A DNA stretch of 64,000 nucleotides from contig JBDHYF010000005.1 in NCBI GenBank assembly GCA_039811185.1, forward strand, positions 62,001 through 126,000, in the 5' to 3' direction. Source of the stretch: JAEZDR01 sp039811185. Its GTDB lineage: Bacteria > Bacteroidota > Bacteroidia > Chitinophagales > Chitinophagaceae. The notes under the pieces are model-generated. The model was not told the origin of the DNA, ran no database searches, and was given only the letters and a program-made list of their open reading frames with translations. The position numbers and the translations under genes were made by a program. This document shows, piece after piece, positions 25,899 through 33,947 of the stretch; the first letter of the stretch is position 1, and the number at the start of each line of letters is the position of its first letter.

Positions 25899-26420
25899 AT
25901 GGCTAGAGTAAACGTAAATAAAGTTAAAGCAGGCGGCGAACTGGAGCTTAAAGAGAAAGTTGTTGCCATCAACCGTGTGGTTAAAACTACCAAAGGGGGT
26001 CGTACTTTTAGTTTTTCCGCTCTGGTAATTGTGGGAAATGAGAACGGCGTTGTTGGTCAAGGTCTTGGTAAAGCAAAAGAAGTTCAGGAAGCAATTACAA
26101 AAGGAATTGAAGACGCAAAAAAGAACCTTGTAAAAGTTCCGGTAATGCGTGGTACCATTCCTCACGATCAACTTGCAAAAGATGGTGCTGCCAAAGTATT
26201 GATTAAGCCGGCCGCTGCCGGTACCGGTGTAATTGCCGGAGGTAGCATGCGCGCCGTGTTGGAGAGCGCCGGTTTAAGAGACGTGCAGGCAAAAAGCCTT
26301 GGCTCGGCCAATCCGCAAAACGTGGTAAAAGCAACTATCAAAGCTTTAACAATGCTTCGCGAGCCGATAACCGTTGCTAAAAATCGCAACATCTCTTTAA
26401 AGAAAGTATTTAACGGGTAA
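25899..26420 (+). CDS. rpsE: 30S ribosomal protein S5
   Basis: The 173-residue protein has ELELKEKVVAINRVVKTTKG, then GGRTFSFSALVIVGNENGVV and the ribosomal S5 C-terminal domain (AAAGTGVIAGGSMRAVLESA). S5 acts in decoding fidelity and mRNA entry. A perfect 8-bp hairpin follows its stop. Confidence 0.98.
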   Translation: MARVNVNKVKAGGELELKEKVVAINRVVKTTKGGRTFSFSALVIVGNENGVVGQGLGKAKEVQEAITKGIEDAKKNLVKVPVMRGTIPHDQLAKDGAAKVLIKPAAAGTGVIAGGSMRAVLESAGLRDVQAKSLGSANPQNVVKATIKALTMLREPITVAKNRNISLKKVFNG

Positions 26421-26429
26421 ACAATTGGC

Positions 26430-26450
26430 GAAGTTTATCAGCTAAACTTC
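26430..26450 (+). other. Intercistronic hairpin between rpsE and rpmD
   Basis: Perfect 8-bp stem GAAGTTTA/TAAACTTC with loop TCAGC in a 47-base gap. No T tract follows directly, so termination is unlikely. Confidence 0.55.
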
Positions 26451-26467
26451 TGCTCAAAAAAGTTTTT

Positions 26468-26650
26468 ATGAAGAAAATTAAAATCACGCTTGTTAAGAGT
26501 GCTATTGACAGACCAGAAAGACAAAAGTTAACGCTTCAGGCATTGGGTTTAAATAAATTAAACGCAAGCCGCGAAGTGGAAGCAACTCCTCAGATACTTG
26601 GAATGGTTACCAAGGTGAACCATCTGATTAAAGTTGAAGAGCTTGCATAA
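26468..26650 (+). CDS. rpmD: 50S ribosomal protein L30
   Basis: The 60-residue protein MKKIKITLVKSAIDRPERQK has the family core LQALGLNKLNASREVEATPQ and ends in MVTKVNHLIKVEEL. Its small size is normal for the bacterial form. It lies between rpsE and rplO. Confidence 0.97.
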   Translation: MKKIKITLVKSAIDRPERQKLTLQALGLNKLNASREVEATPQILGMVTKVNHLIKVEELA

Positions 26651-26671
26651 CATATTTTGAATAGGATAACG

Positions 26672-26739
26672 AATGTTGGATGTTGCAAAACGTTCAACAT
26701 TTGTTGTTTATTAATAATTGCGAGGGAGATTTCCCGTCG
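26672..26739 (+). other. Two hairpins between rpmD and rplO
   Basis: AATGTTG/CAACATT (26672-26678, 26695-26701) and CGAGGGA-GATT-TCCCgTCG (26721-26739, one bulged base) lie in the 106-base gap before rplO. Confidence 0.45.
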
Positions 26740-26756
26740 AGTAAAAATCAAAAAAC

Positions 26757-27206
26757 ATGAAACTACACAACTTAAAACCTGCAAAAGGTTCAGTAAAAAA
26801 AGAAAAACGTTTAGGACGGGGTGAAGCAAGCGGTAAAGGTGGAACCTCTACCAAAGGTAACAAGGGTGGACAAAGCCGTGCCGGTTACAAAAGTAAATTA
26901 GGACACGAGGGCGGACAGATGCCCATTCAGCGCCGGGTGCCAAAACGCGGGTTTAAAAACGTTAACCGCATCGACTACAAAGTCTTCAACTTGGGACAAA
27001 TTACCCAACTTACCGAAAAATACGGTTTTGAAGAATTTTCTCCTGAAAACCTGTACATCAATGGCTTAATTAACCGTACAGACCTTGTGAAAGTTTTGGG
27101 TAATGGCGAATTAAAAACGAAGATGAATTTTAAAGTGAATGCCCTTAGCCAAAAAGCAAAAGAAGCGATTGAAGCTTTAGGCGGAAGCGTTGAAATTTTA
27201 AAATAA
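26757..27206 (+). CDS. rplO: 50S ribosomal protein L15
   Basis: The 149-residue protein starts MKLHNLKPAKGSVKKEKRLG and has GRGEASGKGGTSTKGNKGG, and RRVPKRGFKNVN. L15 is a late-assembly 50S protein. The next gene, secY, begins 117 bases downstream. Confidence 0.98.
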   Translation: MKLHNLKPAKGSVKKEKRLGRGEASGKGGTSTKGNKGGQSRAGYKSKLGHEGGQMPIQRRVPKRGFKNVNRIDYKVFNLGQITQLTEKYGFEEFSPENLYINGLINRTDLVKVLGNGELKTKMNFKVNALSQKAKEAIEALGGSVEILK

Positions 27207-27225
27207 TTGTACCATATTTGTCTCC

Positions 27226-27241
27226 GCAATTTTGTAATTGC
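27226..27241 (+). other. Intercistronic hairpin between rplO and secY
   Basis: Perfect 6-bp stem GCAATT/AATTGC with loop TTGT in the 117-base gap. No exact TAnnTTTG promoter element is present in the gap. Confidence 0.45.
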
Positions 27242-27323
27242 AAAGACCCTGAAACAATTAAAAACCCCGGTACGGAAACAGGCAATCCTTTAATTTCCTG
27301 TCTTCTTCCGAAAAGAACCTAAG

Positions 27324-28691
27324 ATGAAAAAATTCATTCAAACGCTAAAAAATATCTGGAACATAGACGAGCTGCGCGAAAAGATTCTTATCACACTTGC
27401 GCTGATCCTTGTGTATCGCTTCGGAACACATATTGTTTTACCCGGTTTAGACCCCAACGTTATTGAGCAGGTTCAACAATCTAACAGAAACAGCAATAAC
27501 GGACTTCTCGGATTGTTTGATGCTTTTGCCGGTGGTGCCTTTTCACAGGCTTCTATTTTGGCGCTTGGTATCATGCCCTACATCTCTGCTTCTATTTTTA
27601 TGCAGCTCGCTACCGTTTTGGTTCCTCAGCTTCAAAAAATTCAGAAAGAAGGCGAGAGTGGCAGAAAGAAAATTAATCAGTGGACACGTTATCTCACCGT
27701 TATTGTAACCCTTTTCCAGGGCGGCGCCTATGTTGCATATCTTAACAACCCTCAGGGTGGATATGCCGCAGCCATCCTTCCCGGATACGCTCCCTATTTC
27801 TTCATTTCAACCATGGTGTTGCTTACCGCAGGAACCTTGTTTGTAATGTGGCTCGGCGAAAAAATTCAGGATAAAGGATTGGGTAACGGTACATCAATTA
27901 TCATCATGGTCGGCATCCTCGCACACCTCCCACAGTCCCTTATTCAGGAATGGGGCGCCAAAGATGTGAGAGGCGGCGGTGGATATCTGATTTTCTTAAT
28001 AGAAATCGCCATCATGATTGCCATCATTATGGGACTGATTGTGTTGGTGCAGGGCGTAAGGAAAATTCCGGTTAACTACGCAAAACAAATTGTCGGCAAC
28101 CGGCAGTTTGGAGGCGCCAGACAGTTTTTGCCTTTAAAAGTAAACAGCGCCGGCGTAATGCCCATCATCTTTGCGCAAGCAATTATGTTCCTTCCCACAT
28201 TATTCTCTTTTGCCAACGTTCAGTCACAAACTGCTACCGGACTCGTACGCATTTTCAGCGATCACAGCAACGGATGGTATATGTTGATTTACGGATTAAT
28301 GGTGGTTGGATTTACGTTTTTGTACACTGCACTCATCTTCAACCCAAAGCAAATGAGTGAAGACTTAAAGCGCAATAATGGTTTTATTCCGGGTATTAAA
28401 CCCGGACAACCAACAGCCGATTATATTGGTGCTATCATGGACAGAATTACATTACCCGGCGCCATATTCCTTGGCGTGGTAGGTATTCTTCCCGGCTTTG
28501 CCCAAATGCTTGGCGTAACCGGCTCGTTCAGCACTTTCTTCGGAGGCACGTCGTTACTGATTATGGTGGGTGTTATTCTTGATACGCTACAACAAATTGA
28601 AACCTATTTATTGATGCGTCAGTACGACGGATTGATGAAGGGTGGCAGATTGCAGGGACGTCAAACCAGCTCGCCTGTTAGCAGTTACTAA
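27324..28691 (+). CDS. secY: Preprotein translocase subunit SecY
   Basis: The 455-residue protein has ten predicted transmembrane segments with the family motifs LGIMPYISASIFMQLATVL, in helix 2 and KIPVNYAKQIV in the cytosolic C4 loop. SecY forms the inner-membrane export channel with SecE and SecG. It is the last gene before a strong terminator, so in this genome the S10-spc transcription unit probably ends here. Confidence 0.98.
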   Translation: MKKFIQTLKNIWNIDELREKILITLALILVYRFGTHIVLPGLDPNVIEQVQQSNRNSNNGLLGLFDAFAGGAFSQASILALGIMPYISASIFMQLATVLVPQLQKIQKEGESGRKKINQWTRYLTVIVTLFQGGAYVAYLNNPQGGYAAAILPGYAPYFFISTMVLLTAGTLFVMWLGEKIQDKGLGNGTSIIIMVGILAHLPQSLIQEWGAKDVRGGGGYLIFLIEIAIMIAIIMGLIVLVQGVRKIPVNYAKQIVGNRQFGGARQFLPLKVNSAGVMPIIFAQAIMFLPTLFSFANVQSQTATGLVRIFSDHSNGWYMLIYGLMVVGFTFLYTALIFNPKQMSEDLKRNNGFIPGIKPGQPTADYIGAIMDRITLPGAIFLGVVGILPGFAQMLGVTGSFSTFFGGTSLLIMVGVILDTLQQIETYLLMRQYDGLMKGGRLQGRQTSSPVSSY

Positions 28692-28712
28692 TTTTTAATT
28701 AATATAAGTTTT

Positions 28713-28745
28713 AACCTGTCGAGCTTAGCTTTGACAGGTTTTTTT
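28713..28745 (+). terminator. Terminator of the S10-spc-secY operon
   Basis: An 8-bp stem AACCTGTC/GACAGGTT, with an inner AGC/GCT pair in its loop, is followed by TTTTT. A TAnnTTTG match (TAGCTTTG, 28726-28733) lies inside the loop and right arm and may be the -7 element of the map promoter. Confidence 0.85.
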
Positions 28746-28754
28746 ATTGCTGAT

Positions 28755-29561
28755 ATGATTATTTATAAAACCGAAGCGGAAATTGAATTGATGAAGCAAA
28801 GTGCTTTGCTCGTTAGTAAAACGCTTACCGAAATTGCAAAAGTTTTAAAGCCCGGAATGACGACTTTCCAAATCGACGCGCTTGCTCTTGAGTTTCTGAA
28901 AGATAATGGAGCATCGCCTTCGTTTAAGGGCTATCATGGTTATCCTTACAACATCTGCGCTTCTGTAAACGATGTTGTAGTACACGGCTTCCCCAACAAA
29001 AAAGCGCTGAAGGAAGGCGATATCGTATCGGTAGACATCGGTGCTTATAAAAATGGTTTTCACGGCGACCATGCCTATACTTTTATTTTGGGCGATGTGA
29101 AGCCTGCTGTTTTACAGTTGGTGAAGGTTACAAAAGAATCGTTATACAAAGGAATTGAAAAGGCGGTTGCGGGCAACCGGACAGGCGACATTGCCTTCGC
29201 CATTCAGGAGCATACCGAGCGAAAGCATGGATACGGCGTTGTGCGGGAACTGGTAGGACACGGACTGGGCAGAAGCATGCACGAAGACCCACAAGTGCCG
29301 AATTATGGAAGAAGAGGCACGGGTGCAAAATTGAACGAAAATTTGGTGATTGCCATTGAACCGATGATTAATCTCGGCAAAAGAAATGTTTATACCGACG
29401 ACGACGGCTGGACCGTGCGTACAAGCGATGGACAACCCTCGGTCCACTTTGAACACGACGTTTGTGTGAAGAAAAACAAGGCGCTGATTTTATCGGACTA
29501 CAGCATCATTGAAGCAGCAGAGAAAGCAAACTCAAATTTAAATTCGAGCTATTACAGTTAG
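28755..29561 (+). CDS. map: Methionine aminopeptidase, type I
   Basis: The 268-residue protein has all five metal ligands in their usual contexts: VSVDIGAYKNGFHGDHA (two aspartates), GHGLGRSMHEDP (histidine), AIEPMI (glutamate) and HFEHDV (glutamate). It removes N-terminal methionine from nascent proteins. ATG at 28755 is 10 bases after the secY terminator. infA normally follows map in this phylum; here a flavoprotein gene does. Confidence 0.97.
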   Translation: MIIYKTEAEIELMKQSALLVSKTLTEIAKVLKPGMTTFQIDALALEFLKDNGASPSFKGYHGYPYNICASVNDVVVHGFPNKKALKEGDIVSVDIGAYKNGFHGDHAYTFILGDVKPAVLQLVKVTKESLYKGIEKAVAGNRTGDIAFAIQEHTERKHGYGVVRELVGHGLGRSMHEDPQVPNYGRRGTGAKLNENLVIAIEPMINLGKRNVYTDDDGWTVRTSDGQPSVHFEHDVCVKKNKALILSDYSIIEAAEKANSNLNSSYYS

Positions 29562-29570
29562 TCTTTTATT

Positions 29571-30818
29571 GTGAAGCACGCTAATCATCAACAACATCTT
29601 ATTGTAGCCGGCGGTGGAGCAGCAGGATTTTTTTGCGCGGTGAATGCTGCCAGACTGCATCCACATTTGAAGGTAACCATACTGGAAAAATCTTCAAAAT
29701 TACTCAGCAAGGTTAGGATAAGTGGTGGTGGCAGATGTAATGTTACCCACCATTGTTTCGACATCGCCGACCTGATTCAATTTTATCCGCGCGGACGAAA
29801 CTTTTTGAAGAAGGCATTTCATCACTTCAGTACGGCCGATACTCTGCAGTGGTTTGCGGACAGAGGCGTATCACTAAAGGCAGAAAGTGATGGCCGCATG
29901 TTTCCTGAAAGCAACAGCTCGCAAAGTGTTATAGACTGTTTACTGCGCGAAGCCAACCGGTTTAACGTGGAAATTGTAATGAACGCCGATATTTCAGAAG
30001 TGGAAAGGGTGACTGACGGCTTCCAACTGCTCCTCAAAAGCGGACGTCAGTATTACGCAAACCTGCTTTGTATAGCCTGCGGAGGCTTTCCCAAATATGA
30101 ACAATACCGATGGATACAGCACCTCGGACACACCGTTGAAAGGCCGGTACCATCGCTGTTTACGTTCAATATTCCCAACAAAGAATTAACCGCACTGATG
30201 GGCATCAGTGTGCCCGCTGCAACCATTAAGCTTGGCGGCCAAAAGCTGCAGTATACCAGTCCGGTGCTAATCACTCATTGGGGACTAAGCGGCCCGGCAG
30301 TGCTGAAACTCTCTGCTTATGGCGCCCGCATACTCGCCGAAAAAAATTATTGCTTTACCATAACGGTGAACTGGCTCGCACATTCCAACGAACAGGCATT
30401 GCAAAACCAGTGGTTGCAGTTTCGAGATGTTTATGGCGGGCAGAAAATGGCGGGCAAGAACCCTTTCGGGCTGCCGCTAAGATTGTGGGATTACCTTTTA
30501 CAACAAAGCGGAATTACAGCCGATACCAGGTGGGCCGATGTAACGTCGGTAAACCGCCAAAAACTGATAAAGAACCTTACCGGTCAAACCTTTGAAGTAA
30601 AAGGAAAAACAACGTTTAAAGAGGAGTTTGTAACCGCAGGCGGAATATGCTTAAGCGAAATACAGCCTTCCACAATGGAAAGCAAACTGCATGGCGGATT
30701 GTTCTTCGCGGGTGAAATCATGGATGTAGACGGCATTACCGGCGGCTTTAATTTTCAGCACGCGTGGACGAGCGGCTATCTTGCGGCAATGGCTGCCGGA
30801 AAAGAAAAAGGCCTGTAA
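29571..30818 (+). CDS. HI0933/BaiN-family FAD-dependent oxidoreductase
   Basis: The 415-residue protein has an N-terminal Rossmann motif (VAGGGAAGFFCAVNAARL), the family motif VRISGGGRCNVTH, and the C-terminal FAD-binding ending GITGGFNFQHAWTSGYLAAM. HI0933-like flavoproteins are widespread and mostly uncharacterised; a clostridial member, BaiN, acts in bile-acid metabolism, which should not be transferred here. The start is GTG at 29571, 9 bases after map. The stop lies in the hairpin that terminates the convergent SIMPL gene. Confidence 0.9.
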   Translation: MKHANHQQHLIVAGGGAAGFFCAVNAARLHPHLKVTILEKSSKLLSKVRISGGGRCNVTHHCFDIADLIQFYPRGRNFLKKAFHHFSTADTLQWFADRGVSLKAESDGRMFPESNSSQSVIDCLLREANRFNVEIVMNADISEVERVTDGFQLLLKSGRQYYANLLCIACGGFPKYEQYRWIQHLGHTVERPVPSLFTFNIPNKELTALMGISVPAATIKLGGQKLQYTSPVLITHWGLSGPAVLKLSAYGARILAEKNYCFTITVNWLAHSNEQALQNQWLQFRDVYGGQKMAGKNPFGLPLRLWDYLLQQSGITADTRWADVTSVNRQKLIKNLTGQTFEVKGKTTFKEEFVTAGGICLSEIQPSTMESKLHGGLFFAGEIMDVDGITGGFNFQHAWTSGYLAAMAAGKEKGL

Positions 30819-30826
30819 AACAGGCC
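30800..30826 (-). terminator. Terminator of the SIMPL-domain gene
   Basis: Read on the minus strand, stem GGCCTGT/ACAGGCC with loop TTT (30810-30826) is followed by TTTTTCTTTT. The stem overlaps the stop codon and last codons of the convergent flavoprotein gene. Confidence 0.75.
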
Positions 30827-30833
30827 CGTATTA

Positions 30834-31547
30834 TTAAAGCAGCTCAAAGCTGATGTTCACATCAAACTTGATTTTTATTTTTTTAAAGTCCACATCTAAC
30901 GGAGGAGCGGATGCATCACTTTGCATTTCCATCTTCATAGCGGTGGCATACAAACGCGGAGTGGGATAGTTGCCCACTTCGTTCGGCTCGTTAATGGTAA
31001 TGGCTCTGCCAACTTTTTCACCCACGGCCGCAGCAAGATAAATGGCCTTTTCCTGCGCATTTTTGATGGCCTGTATCTTCAAATCTTTCTTCATCTCCTC
31101 CACTTTGCTGTGCGATACTTTTTGAATGTAGAAGTTTTGAGTGGCCTCGTCATCAAGTCGCTTAACAAGGTCATCCATCTGCCCGGTCGATTTCAGTTTT
31201 ACCAAATAACTGATAGAAGCCTTCATGTCCGGATCTTTCTTTTTCTTGTTGTTGTACCACCACCAGTTGTTGTATCCGCTATAACTCTGAACACTGATTT
31301 CTTTCTCTGTTAGTCCCATCGATTTTGCAGCATTCAAAAACTTATTTTTAATCGTCTCAATGTCTACTTTTCCGCTCCCTTTTTTGTCGTACTCACGCAA
31401 ATCTATCTGCACAAAAACTTCGTCAGGAATCAACTCAACTTCGGCTGTTCCGTTTACGTTAATCATTCGGGGAGGCTGCTGTTGCTGTGCAAAAGATGAA
31501 AACGCAAACAACATCATCAAAGCAAAAAGTCCGCTGATTTTTTTCAT
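30834..31547 (-). CDS. SIMPL (DUF541) domain protein, secreted
   Basis: The 237-residue protein has a signal peptide (MKKISGLFALMMLFAFSSFA), then the SIMPL fold: MINVNGTAEVELIPDEVFVQ, and KDLKIQAIKNAQEKAIYLA. Family members form periplasmic or outer-membrane-associated oligomers such as BP26 in Brucella. Their function is not well defined. It is transcribed alone, divergent from an acyltransferase gene. Confidence 0.9.
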   Translation of the reverse strand: MKKISGLFALMMLFAFSSFAQQQQPPRMINVNGTAEVELIPDEVFVQIDLREYDKKGSGKVDIETIKNKFLNAAKSMGLTEKEISVQSYSGYNNWWWYNNKKKKDPDMKASISYLVKLKSTGQMDDLVKRLDDEATQNFYIQKVSHSKVEEMKKDLKIQAIKNAQEKAIYLAAAVGEKVGRAITINEPNEVGNYPTPRLYATAMKMEMQSDASAPPLDVDFKKIKIKFDVNISFELL

Positions 31548-31636
31548 GGTATTTGTTTAGTTTATAGATGACAAAAAAATAAGAATTGCATATCAATTAA
31601 TGTATCAAATATGTGTATTAACAAAATGTTTGCGCC

Positions 31637-31644
31637 TACCTTTG
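31637..31644 (+). promoter_or_regulatory. Candidate -7 element (TACCTTTG) for the acyltransferase gene
   Basis: TACCTTTGCGGG matches the consensus and the context of the rpsJ element. The -33 position is weak. The predicted transcript start near 31648 rules out start codons upstream of it. Confidence 0.6.
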
Positions 31645-31704
31645 CGGGTTGACTTAAGTATTGCTTGCATGACTTTATACTACAGGTTAAGGCATATAAA
31701 AATT

Positions 31705-32436
31705 ATGCGTAAGGTTTTATATGCAATAATTGGGCTGTTTACTTATCCCGGGTTTGTAATATTTAATAAACTAAAAATTGAGGGTACCGAAAATCTTAAA
31801 GCACTTCCCAACCAAAAGGTGCTCTTCGTAAGTAATCACCAAACATATTTTGCAGATGTAATGGCGTTAATCCATATTTTTTCTGCACATAAATGGCGTA
31901 AGCAAAATCAGCTGGGTGTTCCCTTTTATCTTCTCAACCCATTTACGCGTGTATACTTTGTTGCGGCCGAAGAAACAATGAATGGCAGTTTAATTAGCCG
32001 GTTGTTTAAGTTGGGAGGCGCGCTAACAGTGAAGCGAACATGGCGGCAGGGTAGATCCGACGTGACGCGCGACCGTGATGAAAACGACACTCAGAAAATT
32101 GATGAAGCGCTGATGAAAAGCTGGATCATTACCTTTCCGCAGGGAACAACAAAGCCGTTTGCACCCGGAAGAAAAGGAACTGCTCACATCATAAAAAACA
32201 ATCAGCCGCTGGTAGTGCCCGTTGTTATTAATGGCTTTTGGCGTGCTTTCAGCAAAACGGGCCTGTCGTTTAAAAAGAGAGGATCGCAGTTGTGCATTCG
32301 CATAAAAGAGCCGCTGAAAATCGATTACAGCGCATCCGTGGATGAAATTATGCAACAGGTGATGGACTCCATAGAGCAAAGCAAAACCTATATGTTGAAA
32401 GGAAAGCATCATTTAATGAAGCTTTCGGGAAAATAA
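31705..32436 (+). CDS. 1-acyl-sn-glycerol-3-phosphate acyltransferase family protein (PlsC-like)
   Basis: From ATG at 31705 the product is 243 residues. It has an N-terminal hydrophobic helix (VLYAIIGLFTYPGFVIF), the acyltransferase motif I NHQTYFAD (NHx4D) and a variant motif III FPQGTT where EGTR is usual. It should acylate a glycerolipid or related acceptor at the inner membrane; the variant motif leaves the acceptor open. ATG at 31669 is an alternative start. It is followed by the FKBP gene after 52 bases. Confidence 0.85.
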   Translation: MRKVLYAIIGLFTYPGFVIFNKLKIEGTENLKALPNQKVLFVSNHQTYFADVMALIHIFSAHKWRKQNQLGVPFYLLNPFTRVYFVAAEETMNGSLISRLFKLGGALTVKRTWRQGRSDVTRDRDENDTQKIDEALMKSWIITFPQGTTKPFAPGRKGTAHIIKNNQPLVVPVVINGFWRAFSKTGLSFKKRGSQLCIRIKEPLKIDYSASVDEIMQQVMDSIEQSKTYMLKGKHHLMKLSGK

Positions 32437-32488
32437 TTGTGCGGATAGCAGAATTGTGGTTTATTATTGCGCACGAAAATTAAGAAGA

Positions 32489-33214
32489 ATGATGTACCGA
32501 AAATTTGTGATAGCACTTTGCCTGTTGAGCCCTGCATTGGCTATTGCGCAGCCGAAAACGGCCGGTAAAACAACGCCAAAAAAGGTTGTAGCTGCGCCAA
32601 CAAAAAATACCCTTCAGTTAAAAAGCGAGAACGATAGCTTAAGCTACGCTTTTGGTATAACCGTGGGCGAATTTTTAAAAAGTCAGGATGTAGACCATAT
32701 CAATGGCGAATTGCTCGTAAGTGCCCTACAGCAAACGCTGAAGAAGCAACCGGCGTTGATAAGCGCCAACGATGCTAACATGATTATTCAAATGCTTTCG
32801 CAGAAACAAATGATGAAGAAGTCTGCTGCCGAAAAACTTGCCGGCGAAAAGTTCCTTGCCGAAAATGCCAAACGGCCTAATGTAAAAGTTACCGCTTCCG
32901 GTTTGCAGTATGAAATATTGAAAGAAGGCAATGGCCAAAAGCCTACAGCCAACGATACCGTTAGCGTGCATTATGCGGGAACTTTGGTGAACGGATCAGA
33001 GTTCGATAACTCATACAAACGCGGGCAGCCGCTCGAAATTCCGGTTAAAGGCGTTATTGCAGGATGGGTTGAAGCGCTTCAGCTAATGCCGGTTGGCAGC
33101 AAATGGAAACTATATATTCCCGCTTCGCTTGGATATGGCGATTTTGGTGCCGGAGCAAACATCCCCGGCGGTGCCGCATTGATATTTGAAGTAGAGCTGC
33201 TATCGATAAAATAA
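32489..33214 (+). CDS. FKBP-type peptidyl-prolyl isomerase, exported
   Basis: From ATG at 32489 the product is 241 residues. It has a signal peptide (FVIALCLLSPALAIAQ), a helical FKBP N-terminal dimerisation domain at about 45-125 (NDSLSYAFGITVGEFLKSQ), and a C-terminal FKBP domain (VSVHYAGTLVNGSEFDNSYK, then IPGGAALIFEVELL). It matches the Mip/FkpA layout and acts in folding of exported proteins. It probably shares a transcript with the acyltransferase and ends at a terminator. Confidence 0.93.
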   Translation: MMYRKFVIALCLLSPALAIAQPKTAGKTTPKKVVAAPTKNTLQLKSENDSLSYAFGITVGEFLKSQDVDHINGELLVSALQQTLKKQPALISANDANMIIQMLSQKQMMKKSAAEKLAGEKFLAENAKRPNVKVTASGLQYEILKEGNGQKPTANDTVSVHYAGTLVNGSEFDNSYKRGQPLEIPVKGVIAGWVEALQLMPVGSKWKLYIPASLGYGDFGAGANIPGGAALIFEVELLSIK

Positions 33215-33222
33215 ACAAAGGA

Positions 33223-33249
33223 AGCCGCAGTTTTTACTGCGGTTTTTTT
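33223..33249 (+). terminator. Intrinsic terminator after the FKBP gene
   Basis: Stem CCGCAGT/ACTGCGG with loop TTTT and outer G-T and A-T pairs, followed by seven T residues. Confidence 0.9.
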
Positions 33250-33417
33250 GCCGCCTCGGCATCTTTCAGATTCGACGGTTCCTTGAAAAGATACCATTAA
33301 ACTCCTCGGCCGGGCATCAGTATGTTTCATCCGTTCTTGTGCCGATGGGTTCTCTTTAGTTATCCATTAACCGGTTGCACAGACCTCCGTTCTTTGTCTG
33401 ACAACGGAAATGGTACG
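33250..33417. other. Intergenic region between convergent genes
   Basis: This 168-bp stretch has no gene. A stem TCCGTT/AACGGA (33386-33408), extended by ACC/GGT, lies near the end of the CYTH gene but has no T tract on either strand, so its role is unclear. Confidence 0.4.
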
Positions 33418-33939
33418 TCAACATTTTTTTCTGAGCAGTAAGTCGCTATAAGACGCTGCAACCAACTGCGACCGGCTAATTTGAAGTAGCTGAAGATAGT
33501 GCTCACACTGATGCTGCAATGCTGCTTCTGAAACACTTTCCGCTTCACTGATAGCCTCGATCTCTAAAAAGCAACCAAGTTGCTCCACACGGTCGAAATG
33601 GAATTTTACGTTATCGATAAAGTAAATGCGACGCTCTTTCATGACCACCGTTTTTATTCCGAACTGAGTGGTGAGAATCTCTTTCAAAGCTGCATCAGGA
33701 CTATGTTTGTACAAAACAACCTTCGAAACTTTTGCATCTGCTGTATCGCTTCTTTCGTACTGAATCAATGCGTTTTCAATATTGCCTTCCCGTAGTTTTA
33801 GCCGCCCCTTCGGCACGTTAAAGTAGGTATCGGTTTGTATATCGGTACCCGCAAAACGGTGTGGCTGTTGTAATATAATTGCCTCGTAGAAAGAAGTGTC
33901 ATCCACCTTAGCCTTGCATTCAAAATTGATGATCTTCAT
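33418..33939 (-). CDS. CYTH-domain protein (class IV adenylate cyclase/thiamine triphosphatase-like)
   Basis: The 173-residue protein is a single CYTH domain, with an E-x-K-like start (NFECKAKVDD), GRLKLREGN, an arginine-lysine strand and FHFDRVEQLGCFLEIEAI. The family uses metal ions and a positively charged tunnel to act on triphosphate substrates. Cyclase, triphosphatase or other activity cannot be chosen from sequence. ATG at 33939 is 8 bases after the tatC stop, so it is co-transcribed with tatC. Confidence 0.85.
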   Translation of the reverse strand: MKIINFECKAKVDDTSFYEAIILQQPHRFAGTDIQTDTYFNVPKGRLKLREGNIENALIQYERSDTADAKVSKVVLYKHSPDAALKEILTTQFGIKTVVMKERRIYFIDNVKFHFDRVEQLGCFLEIEAISEAESVSEAALQHQCEHYLQLLQISRSQLVAASYSDLLLRKKC

Positions 33940-33947
33940 ATAACAGT

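Noticed and set aside
29571..30818. Bile-acid metabolism role for the BaiN-like flavoprotein
   Set aside because: The BaiN name comes from one clostridial member; the broad HI0933 family does not support that role here.
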